Assembly: GCA_021545665.1 (NCBI GenBank)
Contig: JAJRTX010000023.1
Span: 1 to 7,290 of the forward strand
Direction: 5' to 3'
DNA from: Zetaproteobacteria bacterium
Lineage (GTDB): Bacteria; Pseudomonadota; Zetaproteobacteria; Mariprofundales; Mariprofundaceae
DNA: 7,290 bases
The notes under the pieces were generated by a model. It saw nothing but the letters and a program-made list of their open reading frames with translations. It had not been told where the DNA came from and searched no databases. The position numbers were made by a program, and so were the translations under genes. Below are positions 1 through 5,766 of this stretch, piece by piece; the stretch's first letter is position 1; each line of letters starts with the position of its first letter.

Positions 1-409
1 CAACACCACCGTGTAAGCCTTCATAGAATAGCAAATCTGAGCCTTCACCAATTTCCCGCCAATCAGTAAAGCAACCAGCTGCTACACCGTAGATTTTTGC
101 CTCTTCATCATCATGCACATATGTACGTGCCATGCCCTTTCCTGTACGCTGATAAGAGTCAAATAATTGAGCAATTTCATCAAACAAGTTTGCTTCATCA
201 GAAAAATGGCTCAAACGCGTTCCGGCAGCTTCAAGCTCCTTGGCCTTTTCCCGAAATTCAAGACGATTATACTTGTGAAAACAATCACCCTCGACAATTG
301 CCGGCGTCACTTTCTCTCGCCTAAAAATATGTTCAAGCGCTACTTTTGCTGTACTTGTGCCTGCTCCTGAGGAGCCAGTTACTGAAATTACAGGAAACCT
401 TAATGACAT
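1..409 (-). CDS. prk: Phosphoribulokinase, 5' part only (cut by window edge)
   Basis: Phosphoribulokinase phosphorylates ribulose 5-phosphate with ATP to give ribulose 1,5-bisphosphate, the CO2 acceptor of RuBisCO in the Calvin cycle; it is cytosolic. Reading the minus strand from the ATG at 409-407 gives 136 residues with no stop before the edge. Visible motifs are the P-loop GSSGAGTST (residues 12-20), EGDCFHKYNR (40-49, holding the Asp, His and Arg positions that act in catalysis and sugar-phosphate binding in the Rhodobacter enzyme), TYVHDDEEA (96-104), FTDWRE (114-119) and the Walker-B-like FYEGLHGG (128-135). These mark the proteobacterial (class I, CbbP) type rather than the plant/cyanobacterial type. 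A GGGG five bases before the ATG is a modest ribosome binding site. The gene is in the same direction as mnmE but 240 bases downstream, with its own candidate promoter. The family is usually about 290 residues, so roughly the second half is missing. Confidence 0.95.
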   Translation of the reverse strand, partial: MSLRFPVISVTGSSGAGTSTAKVALEHIFRREKVTPAIVEGDCFHKYNRLEFREKAKELEAAGTRLSHFSDEANLFDEIAQLFDSYQRTGKGMARTYVHDDEEAKIYGVAAGCFTDWREIGEGSDLLFYEGLHGGV

Positions 410-457
410 ATAAACCCCGAAATAACCTAATATTATTAATTGTTTAGCTAAATTTCG

Positions 458-479
458 CCCAACCCATACAGGTGTTGGG
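458..479 (-). other. Stem-loop in the prk leader
   Basis: CCCAAC (458-463) pairs with GTTGGG (474-479), extended inside by CC/GG with one bulged base. In the predicted prk mRNA it lies about 50 bases before the start codon. No U-run follows, so it does not look like an intrinsic terminator. It could stabilise the leader; the role is unknown. Confidence 0.35.
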
Positions 480-505
480 AAAAGCATCTATCCAAAAGAA
501 TGGAC

Positions 506-534
506 ATTATGCTTAAGCATCTCTTATTGTTCAA
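506..534 (-). promoter_or_regulatory. Candidate sigma70 promoter of prk
   Basis: On the minus strand, TTGAAC (534-529) and CATAAT (511-506) are separated by 17 bases. The -10 matches consensus at 5 of 6 positions and the -35 at 4 of 6. Transcription would start near 499, leaving a leader of about 90 bases before the prk ATG at 409. A perfect 12-base palindrome overlaps the -10 and the spacer, so the promoter may be repressible. Recognised by eye only. Confidence 0.5.
509..520. promoter_or_regulatory. 12-base palindrome ATGCTTAAGCAT (operator-like)
   Basis: ATGCTTAAGCAT is a perfect palindrome covering part of the -10 and the spacer of the candidate prk promoter. That is where a dimeric repressor would block RNA polymerase. 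The binding protein cannot be named. It is not a clear LysR/CbbR T-N11-A site, so assigning it to CbbR would be a guess. Confidence 0.4.
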
Positions 535-649
535 GTAAAATGCACCTTTAGTCTCTTTGTATCTGGTCCCCTGCAGCTATGCTGAAATACGAGAAAGACG
601 GCTACTCAGTCATACCCCGTAGCTTGCGGCGAAGCAGTTTATTATGAAT

Positions 650-1974
650 TCACTTGCCGATACAAAATTCTGAGAATACACAATCCAGAATAATTTCAAC
701 ATCCCCAATGCCCAGAATGCTGCCCAATGAAGCCCATGCTTCCCTCCATTCCATGGCAACAATATCCAGATGATCCTCACGTTCAAGCTTGACCATTCCA
801 ATTTCAATCTGATTTAATGTCTTATCAAGCGCCTGCCTGTGCCGTTCCCTCGTCACTAAAATATCATCTTCTGCTAAATGGATATCACCAAGATGGGCAG
901 CCAAAGCATCAGATACGCCATCCAGGCCTTGTTTGGATAAAACACACAACTTCAAAAACTTCTCTGGCCAATCACCTGTTACAAGGTCAGTTTTGTTCAT
1001 AAGATATATATCCGCACGATTTTGACTGTGCCATGTTTCAGATCTGCTGGCATCAGCCATAAAAATTACAACGTCGGCCTGCTCTGCAGCCATATGTGCT
1101 CGACGCACACCTTCCTTCTCAATGTGATTATCGCTGATTCTCAAACCTGCAGTATCAGCAAGGCGAACCGGAATGCCATGCACCTCAAAATCTACCTCAA
1201 GTACATCACGCGTTGTCCCCGGTGTATCACTGACAATTGCCCGATCATAACCGGCCATGGCATTCAGCAAGCTTGATTTACCCACATTAGGTGCCCCAAT
1301 AATGGCCACTACTGCGCCATCGAACAGTCGCTCCCCCAATGTTGCTGAATCCAGCAATTTTTTGACAGGCTTTATGACTTCAAGCTCCATCTTTCCTTCA
1401 AATGTTCAAAATAAAGATTTGGAATTTCTTCCTCTGGAAAATCAAGACTGGCTTCCACATGCGCAATAAGGCCAGTTAGTTTTTCCATCAAAAGCTCAAT
1501 TTGCAGCCCGAGCTCACCCCGCAAATGACGCTGCGCCTGCTTGCCGGCACGTAATGTCGCAGCATCAATACAGGCAGCAACAGCTTCAGCCTGTGACAAA
1601 TCCATTTTCCCATGTTCAACTGCACGACGGGTAAATTCCCCCGGTTTGGCAGGCTGACACCCTAACTCAAACAGACGATTCAAAAGGGCTCGCAACAAAA
1701 CAGGGTTACCATGCGCATGCAGTTCAACAATATTTTCACCGTTGTAAGAGTGTGGTGCCGGGAAAAAAATTGCTAGCCCCTGATCGAGAATAACTCCATC
1801 ACGATCTTTCCAGATTGAAAGTATTGCCTGCCGGGGCCTGGGGGGATGTGAGTAACCTTGAGAAAGCTTCTCCAGAACATTCAGGGCCTCTGGCCCGGAG
1901 ATACGAAGAATCCCTATGCCTCCACGGCCTGCCGCAGTGGCTATGGCAGCAATCGTTGTGGCATTAGGGTTAAT
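650..1974 (-). CDS. mnmE: tRNA modification GTPase MnmE (TrmE), with an apparent frameshift
   Basis: MnmE works with MnmG to install the 5-carboxymethylaminomethyl group on U34 of certain tRNAs, using GTP and a one-carbon folate. The N-terminal folate-binding domain is clear (AAGRGGIGILRISGP near residue 15; KPGEFTRRA near 110; KMDLSQAEAVA near 123; SLDFPEEEIP near 176). The GTPase domain shows G1 GAPNVGKSS, G2 GTTRD, G3 DTAG and G4 NKTD, and the protein ends in the family-typical FCIGK. The halves lie in different frames. The first runs to a stop at 1374-1372, while the second is open through 1390. One base missing from the AAA at 1394-1392 would join them as HLKEKMELE and give about 441 residues, close to the usual 450. 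No ATG, GTG or TTG precedes the conserved N-terminus; the likeliest start is ATT at 1974-1972, with AGAGGA upstream. The gene overlaps the yidC stop by five bases. Identity is certain; whether it is broken or mis-sequenced is not. Confidence 0.93.
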
Positions 1975-3562
1975 CGACGTTCATCCTCTTCATCACCAGG
2001 CGCTGTTGAACAATTGATAAAATATTATTGACCACCCAGTAGAGAACGAGGCCTGCCGGGAAGAACAGGAACATAACAGTAAAAGCCACTGGCAAAAATT
2101 GCATTATCTTAGCCTGCATTTGATCAGCTGGCTGTGGATTCAATCTCTGTTGAATAAACATTGAAGCGCCCATCAACAAAGGCAGAACAAAATACGGATC
2201 CTGTACTGACATATCCCCAATCCAGCCAATAAAAGGTGCCTGACGCATTTCAATTGACATCAGCAAGACTTTATACAGTGCAAAAAATACAGGTATCTGA
2301 ATAACAATAGGTAAGCATCCACCCAGAGGATTCACTTTATGCTTCTTATAAAGCTCCATCACTTCCTGGCCCATTTTTTGTTTATCATCGCCATACAATT
2401 CTTTCAGGCGTGTCATTTCAGGCTGAAGTCTGCGCATCCCGGCCATAGACTCATACGATTTTTGGGTTGGATAAAAGAAAAGAATTTTGATACAGATAAC
2501 CAGCACAATGATACAAAAACCATAATTGCCCAGATAATTATATAACCAGTCCAAAAAACTATGCATCGGCTTGGAGATGGGTGCAAACCAGCCAAAATCT
2601 ACAGAACGTTCTAATTCTGCATGAACTGTTTCAAGAATTGGTATGGATTTCGGGCCAAAATAATAAGAGATATGAAAAATGGCATCTTTACCCTGCAAAG
2701 TACCATCATCAAACAAACCGGCCGAATAAGAACGTCCATCACCCTGAAAATAATAAGAATAGTCTTGATCAGGATTGGCAATCATGGCTGCAATAAAATA
2801 ACGGTTCATGATGGCAGTCCAACCACCCATAGAGGACGCACGCTCAACCCCTTTATCATCCAAATCATCATAATCCGGTTCAATCAACTTGCCATTTAAT
2901 AATGCTGTCGGGCCCATATGCTCATAGAAAGTATTCAGCTTCTTATCAGGATTGCTTTCAACAATCTGGCGGTACAACTTCAACCCACCACCTTCAAAAA
3001 TAGTATCCTGAACATCTGCCACAAAAGAACCTTGTTGCAGGCTTATAGTTCGCTCCCATATACGCCCGCCTTCCAGTTCAGAACGCAATAACAATGAGTT
3101 CTGTCCCTGTTTAATAACAGTAAACGGCTTGGTTTGCTTAGCTCCTCTCACCCCGGATTGAACATAAACCTCGCGCCCTTCTCCCATGTTCAAAATAGCA
3201 ACTTGCTCTGCGTCTGCAGCCAGCGATTCTCTATATGTTTTTAAGTATACACGTGTAAACCAGCCTTTTTCATTAATCTGGAGCTGTATGAGATCATTAC
3301 TCAGCTCAAAGAACGTAGATGTTGCCGCAACAGCCTCTACTGGCATGGGTTGCGCTTCTTTTACTGTCGCTGGTATTGTCGATGCAGAAACTGGAAGAGA
3401 AGGGGATTCCAGCTTCCGTGAATCAGCAGCTGGCACTGAAGCAACAGCTTCAGTTTGGGTTTGTTGCGCCCTCTGAGGCTCTTGTTGAGGGAACAAAACC
3501 CCCCAGCCCAGCATCACGACCATTGATAGCGCAAAAGCCAGAATCATATTCCGTTGATCCAT
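1970..3562 (-). CDS. yidC: Membrane protein insertase YidC
   Basis: YidC inserts and folds inner-membrane proteins, alone or with SecYEG. The start is taken at the ATG at 3562-3560, because GGGAGAAG lies just upstream and MDQRN is the usual N-terminus; this gives 530 residues (E. coli has 548). Domains: a first transmembrane segment (about 6-24), a Gln/Pro/Ala-rich linker, a large periplasmic domain (about 80-325), then the conserved insertase core with membrane segments near 345-364, 413-435, 455-472 and 488-515. The groove position that is Arg366 in E. coli is Lys359 here (CIKILFFYP). The cytoplasmic hairpin carries MAGMRRLQPEM, and VNPLGGCLPIVIQIPVFFALY is easily recognised across residues 410-430. 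Seventeen bases separate it from yidD upstream, and its stop overlaps the start region of mnmE, so these are probably co-transcribed. Confidence 0.97.
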   Translation of the reverse strand: MDQRNMILAFALSMVVMLGWGVLFPQQEPQRAQQTQTEAVASVPAADSRKLESPSLPVSASTIPATVKEAQPMPVEAVAATSTFFELSNDLIQLQINEKGWFTRVYLKTYRESLAADAEQVAILNMGEGREVYVQSGVRGAKQTKPFTVIKQGQNSLLLRSELEGGRIWERTISLQQGSFVADVQDTIFEGGGLKLYRQIVESNPDKKLNTFYEHMGPTALLNGKLIEPDYDDLDDKGVERASSMGGWTAIMNRYFIAAMIANPDQDYSYYFQGDGRSYSAGLFDDGTLQGKDAIFHISYYFGPKSIPILETVHAELERSVDFGWFAPISKPMHSFLDWLYNYLGNYGFCIIVLVICIKILFFYPTQKSYESMAGMRRLQPEMTRLKELYGDDKQKMGQEVMELYKKHKVNPLGGCLPIVIQIPVFFALYKVLLMSIEMRQAPFIGWIGDMSVQDPYFVLPLLMGASMFIQQRLNPQPADQMQAKIMQFLPVAFTVMFLFFPAGLVLYWVVNNILSIVQQRLVMKRMNVD

Positions 3563-3579
3563 TTTTCTTCTCCCTAAAC

Positions 3580-3843
3580 TTAATGCTTCTTGCAATCACA
3601 CAGCATGTGCGCTTTTCCGCTCAGCCTGTCCGGCACTGGATCGTATCCCCCGCGAGCAAACGGATGACAACGCAACACACGTTTCAAACCCAGCCACAAT
3701 CCATGCCGTACGCCATGTTTCCCCACGGCTTCAATCATGTATTCAGAACATGTTGGCATATAGATACAGCGAGGCGGCAGCACCTGTGAAATACAGACTT
3801 GGTACACACGAACAAGTGATAGAACAAGTTTTCGCATCATCAT
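3580..3843 (-). CDS. yidD: Membrane protein insertion efficiency factor YidD
   Basis: YidD is a small protein peripheral to the inner membrane that helps YidC-dependent insertion. The 87-residue product is normal in length and holds the family signature [10 protein letters not shown] (residues 26-35) and [14 protein letters not shown] (58-71), with an amphipathic N-terminus ([16 protein letters not shown]). Three consecutive ATG codons at 3843, 3840 and 3837 could each serve as start; the first is used here. Twelve bases separate it from the rnpA stop and seventeen from the yidC start, which fits an operon. A C-terminal CDCKKH gives two extra cysteines beyond the core motif. Confidence 0.95.
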   Translation of the reverse strand: MMMRKLVLSLVRVYQVCISQVLPPRCIYMPTCSEYMIEAVGKHGVRHGLWLGLKRVLRCHPFARGGYDPVPDRLSGKAHMLCDCKKH

Positions 3844-3855
3844 TACAAGCCAACT

Positions 3856-4230
3856 CTATTTCTGGTCACGGATCATAGCTAAAGCTTCACTAAAGTCATG
3901 TGCTGCATCATGCATCTCTGCATTATTCACACTTGGAATCACCAGAACATCTATACCTTTAGAGCGGAGACCACTCTGTCGGAAAGTTTCTCTCAGCTGT
4001 CGTTTGAAACGATTCCGTTGTACTGCATTGCCATATTTTCTAGAAACTGCCAGTCCCAGACGTGAAAACCCCAGTGCATTAAGGCGATAAACTAGCCTAA
4101 TGCCCCTATAGTTTATCCGCCTGCCACTTCGCATTGCAGAAAAATCAGCTTTGGAACGTAGATGGAATACTTTGGAGAAATGTTGATTCAGGTGAAAATC
4201 AGACTGAAAGACGCTTGCGACCCTTGGCAC
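3856..4230 (-). CDS. rnpA: Ribonuclease P protein component
   Basis: RnpA is the basic protein subunit that binds RNase P RNA and helps it cut the 5' leader from precursor tRNAs. The 124-residue product has the central signature [20 protein letters not shown] followed by RQLRETFR (about residues 57-84), including the RNR RNA-binding motif at 72-74. The N-terminal strand and helix are present as [15 protein letters not shown]. The only plausible in-frame start before the conserved N-terminus is GTG at 4230-4228, because a TAA precedes it and the next ATG falls inside the domain. This start overlaps the end of rpmH by 32 bases and has no clear Shine-Dalgarno, so translation is probably coupled to rpmH. 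The tail [10 protein letters not shown] is also typical. Confidence 0.94.
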   Translation of the reverse strand: MPRVASVFQSDFHLNQHFSKVFHLRSKADFSAMRSGRRINYRGIRLVYRLNALGFSRLGLAVSRKYGNAVQRNRFKRQLRETFRQSGLRSKGIDVLVIPSVNNAEMHDAAHDFSEALAMIRDQK

Positions 4231-4333
4231 GACGGCGGTTTAGAACAGCACGCCCGGAACGGGTAGCCATACGGGCACGAAAACCATGGCGGCGGGCACG
4301 ACGAATTCTGCTTGGCTTATAGGTAAAACTCAT
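4199..4333 (-). CDS. rpmH: 50S ribosomal protein L34
   Basis: L34 is a very basic protein of the large ribosomal subunit. The minus-strand ORF from the ATG at 4333-4331 encodes 44 residues: [20 protein letters not shown], continuing with [20 protein letters not shown] and ending RLSV. Length and every conserved block ([20 protein letters not shown]) match the family. GGAG lies seven bases upstream. It is the first gene of the rpmH-rnpA-yidD-yidC-mnmE run, with a strong promoter upstream. The gene is short enough to be missed by length-filtered gene callers. Confidence 0.97.
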   Translation of the reverse strand: MSFTYKPSRIRRARRHGFRARMATRSGRAVLNRRRAKGRKRLSV

Positions 4334-4376
4334 GGTTTTCTCCATTTACCCCAGAGTGACTAAAAAAGGGTCGCGC

Positions 4377-4404
4377 ATGATAAATGCCAGGTATTTCATG
4401 TCAA
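4377..4404 (-). promoter_or_regulatory. Strong sigma70-type promoter of rpmH
   Basis: On the minus strand a perfect TTGACA (4404-4399) is followed after 16 bases by TATCAT (4382-4377, 5 of 6 matches). The next bases are GCGCGACCC, a GC-rich discriminator like those of stringently controlled ribosomal promoters. Transcription would begin near 4370, giving a leader of about 36 bases to the rpmH ATG. It probably drives rpmH through mnmE, since no other clear promoter was seen in that block. Confidence 0.75.
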
Positions 4405-4428
4405 GGAAGAAAGAGAATTCACAACATT

Positions 4429-4437
4429 CGTGGATAA
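4429..4437 (-). promoter_or_regulatory. DnaA box (TTATCCACG)
   Basis: TTATCCACG on the minus strand matches the consensus TTATNCACA at 8 of 9 positions. It lies about 25 bases upstream of the rpmH -35. A weaker 7 of 9 match (TGTGAATTC on the minus strand, 4423-4415) is next to it. DnaA could regulate the ribosomal operon here, or this may be a remnant of the origin. It is the only good DnaA box I found between rpmH and dnaA. Confidence 0.5.
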
Positions 4438-4526
4438 CAAACATGCATTTTCTACTGATTTTTCTTTGCGTCTGTAGTCATGTCTTGACGTTGAAATATA
4501 ATTCTGGCTTAACCTTCAGGTTCCCT

Positions 4527-4913
4527 CTACTGGATCACCTGTCTGATTTTAAGAGGAGCTTCCAGAAAAGCTGTGCTTCTGGCGCCACAGAGGTCTTTGA
4601 TCAACTTCAGTTGTAGCTCCTGATTATGTACAGCCCAATAGTAACTGCCCGGATTCATTCGCTTGCCTCTGCACGCATAAGTACCACCATGATCAGAAAT
4701 CGTCATTTTGTCACCTTCTATGCTAAAGCTTCCCTCAGCAAAAGTTGTAGAACCAGAATAAATTCTAAATGTTCCATCTTTACTCATTTTCATGGGGTAT
4801 CCCCGTAATTCCAATAATCCATATGGGAAAACCTGATCGTTCAAATCTGTTGCCATCAAGTTAGCCGGGGTAAGCATGGCCAACACTACAAATATTACTG
4901 TTCTATATTTCAT
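4527..4913 (-). CDS. Small exported protein of unknown function with two conserved-looking cysteines
   Basis: The 128-residue product begins with a Sec-type signal peptide: MKYR, then a hydrophobic TVIFVVLAMLTPA stretch, with likely cleavage after NLMA (about residue 21). The mature part of about 107 residues looks all-beta (repeated alternating strands: GTFRIYSGSTTFAEGSFSIE, DKMTISDHGGTYAC, SYYWAVHNQELQLKLIKD). The layout GDKMTIxDxGGxYAC then YxWxxxxxELxLxxxxDxC resembles a widespread group of small secreted beta-rich proteins of unknown function, whose two cysteines may form a disulfide. There is no lipobox cysteine, so it should be periplasmic or secreted. AAAGGAG ends ten bases before the ATG, a rather long spacing. 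It is transcribed towards rpmH, 193 bases away, but rpmH has its own promoter. It is not a usual gene at this locus. Confidence 0.8.
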   Translation of the reverse strand: MKYRTVIFVVLAMLTPANLMATDLNDQVFPYGLLELRGYPMKMSKDGTFRIYSGSTTFAEGSFSIEGDKMTISDHGGTYACRGKRMNPGSYYWAVHNQELQLKLIKDLCGARSTAFLEAPLKIRQVIQ

Positions 4914-4936
4914 ATATAGACATCTCCTTTATAGAA

Positions 4937-4957
4937 TAATTAGCATCCGGCTAATTA
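4937..4957. repeat. Perfect 8-base-pair stem-loop in the exported-protein leader
   Basis: TAATTAGC (4937-4944), a five-base loop and GCTAATTA (4950-4957) form a perfect stem. On the minus strand it ends six bases before the AAAGGAG ribosome binding site of the exported-protein gene, so folding in the mRNA could affect initiation. No U-run typical of a terminator follows on the minus strand. Confidence 0.5.
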
Positions 4958-4958
4958 A

Positions 4959-5009
4959 AAGATGCTGAAACAGCATTTTCCATGATGATGATAACACTAA
5001 AAGCATCTT
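4959..5009. repeat. Nested inverted repeats with two alternative pairings
   Basis: ATGCTG (4962-4967) and CAGCAT (4971-4976) form a tight hairpin with an AAA loop. The overlapping AAGATGCT (4959-4966) can instead pair over all eight bases with AGCATCTT (5002-5009). The two pairings exclude each other. They sit in the putative 5' leader and promoter of the exported-protein gene. Function is unknown. Confidence 0.45.
4988..4996 (-). promoter_or_regulatory. Candidate extended -10 promoter for the exported-protein gene
   Basis: TGTTATCAT on the minus strand is an extended -10 (TG, one base, TATCAT). No good -35 lies 17 bases upstream. The start would be near 4981, giving a leader of about 68 bases that contains two hairpins (4962-4976 and 4937-4957) before the Shine-Dalgarno. 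Confidence 0.35.
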
Positions 5010-5030
5010 CATGTTCCTTCTTTAGCTAAA

Positions 5031-5061
5031 GTCAAACATTCGATAATATTGAATATTTGAC
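5031..5061. promoter_or_regulatory. 31-base imperfect palindrome in the divergent spacer
   Basis: The left arm GTCAAACATTCGATA and right arm TATTGAATATTTGAC flank a single A; 13 of 15 positions are complementary. The arms carry outward-facing TTGAC sequences resembling -35 elements (5035-5031 on minus, 5057-5061 on plus). A 10-base perfect palindrome TTTAGCTAAA directly abuts it at 5021-5030. This layout suggests an operator governing the divergent genes on either side. The regulator is unknown. Confidence 0.5.
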
Positions 5062-5125
5062 AGGTGAATTATTTTAGTCAAAGGTCGCATCTATTCAATG
5101 CTAACGGATCAGCGAGGATAGCCAT

Positions 5126-5548
5126 ATGAACCAGGAAAAGCTCTATTATTGTGATAAGCCATCATGGTTGAACCAGATAGGGTCTTTCAGTTCCTTACTG
5201 ATACTAATGCTTATGCCATTGTTTATCCAGGACATGGGAATCGTCCTTGTCGCAATCAATATACAAGTAACTTTTTTAATTATATGTGCTATTGTATATA
5301 GTCGTTTTTCATGGAAATTTACTATTAGTGATAACGATATTCAGAGTCACCATGGTCTCATGGTGAAAGAGCATAAATGTATTTATATGAAAGATCTTAG
5401 AGATATTAACGTGAAACAAACAACTCTCCAGCGTATATCTGGAGTTGGTGATGTAGTATTTAGCACTGCTGGCAGTAGTGAGGAAACAATCATTTTTTGT
5501 GGCATTAAATCTCCGTTCGAGCTCAAAAACAACCTTCTCCAGATGTAA
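5126..5548 (+). CDS. Two-TM membrane protein with a bacterial PH (bPH2/DUF304-like) domain
   Basis: The 140-residue product starts at an ATG preceded by GAGGA with seven bases between. Two hydrophobic segments (about residues 18-35 and 38-58) form a membrane hairpin. They are followed by a soluble domain of about 80 residues that reads like the bacterial pleckstrin-homology domain of YdbS/YdbT-type proteins: FTISDNDIQSHHGLMVKEHK, then IYMKDLRDINVKQTTLQRIS, GVGDVVFSTAG, IIFCGIKSPFELKNNLLQM. The order 'strand, basic turn, L.DI.VKQT.LQRI.GVGDV.F.TAG' is characteristic. The role of the family is poorly defined; some members are linked to the envelope or to exported-protein resistance in Gram-positives. 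It is divergent from the exported-protein gene, with a palindrome-rich spacer between them. Unlike yidC or rnpA it is not a normal dnaA-region gene, and its codons look AT-rich. An 8-base-pair hairpin (5347-5366) lies within the coding sequence. Confidence 0.82.
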   Translation: MNQEKLYYCDKPSWLNQIGSFSSLLILMLMPLFIQDMGIVLVAINIQVTFLIICAIVYSRFSWKFTISDNDIQSHHGLMVKEHKCIYMKDLRDINVKQTTLQRISGVGDVVFSTAGSSEETIIFCGIKSPFELKNNLLQM

Positions 5549-5742
5549 AATAAAGAAGGTGGCTGATTGCAACTATTGATAAACCTCTTATTTAATAAGG
5601 CACAAATTTTACCCGATGTATTCATAAATGTTTACCCCCACCCCTGCTTCTTCATTGCCTGACGAACAACAAGGATGACTGACTGGCTGATCGAGTGTAC
5701 GCATAAAACACATAGATACCATAAACCTGTTATGGAGAATTC

Positions 5743-5760
5743 ATGAATAGTCCAAATTAA
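5743..5760 (+). CDS. Possible five-codon leader peptide (MNSPN) upstream of dnaA
   Basis: ATG AAT AGT CCA AAT TAA is preceded by TATGGAG, with GGAG five bases before the ATG. That is a much better ribosome binding site than dnaA itself shows. It ends 46 bases before the dnaA start and just ahead of two alternative hairpins, an arrangement reminiscent of translational or transcriptional attenuation. Such short ORFs also arise by chance, so this is a candidate only. Confidence 0.3.
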   Translation: MNSPN

Positions 5761-5766
5761 AAATCA

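Noticed and set aside
602..640. Degenerate CCCCG/CGGCG stem after mnmE as a terminator
   Set aside because: The pairing is imperfect (one mismatch in five) and no U-run follows on the minus strand, so I do not call a terminator for the operon.
610..807. 65-residue minus ORF overlapping the mnmE 3' end
   Set aside because: It is an out-of-frame reading of the conserved MnmE C-terminus; no ribosome binding site and no recognisable domain.
1385..1400. Programmed -1 ribosomal frameshifting in mnmE
   Set aside because: No X-XXY-YYZ slippery heptamer and no obvious downstream stem-loop; a one-base deletion explains the offset more simply.
2339..2899. Several plus-strand ORFs of 68-92 residues opposite yidC
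   Set aside because: All are antisense shadows of the conserved insertase gene.
3319..3789. 156-residue plus ORF opposite yidC and yidD
   Set aside because: It lies antisense to two certain genes, has no family-like motif, and is a by-product of their codon usage.
5057..5062. Perfect TTGACA upstream of the PH-domain gene as its promoter
   Set aside because: No acceptable -10 lies 15-19 bases downstream, so only the palindrome is reported.
5587..5599. CTTATT/AATAAG dyad after the PH-domain gene as a terminator
   Set aside because: The stem is short and AT-rich with a one-base loop and no clear U-run; it would not form a stable terminator.
5309..5625. Two minus-strand ORFs (80 and 87 residues) opposite the PH-domain gene
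   Set aside because: The plus-strand gene has a good ribosome binding site, membrane segments and a recognisable domain; the opposite readings have none.
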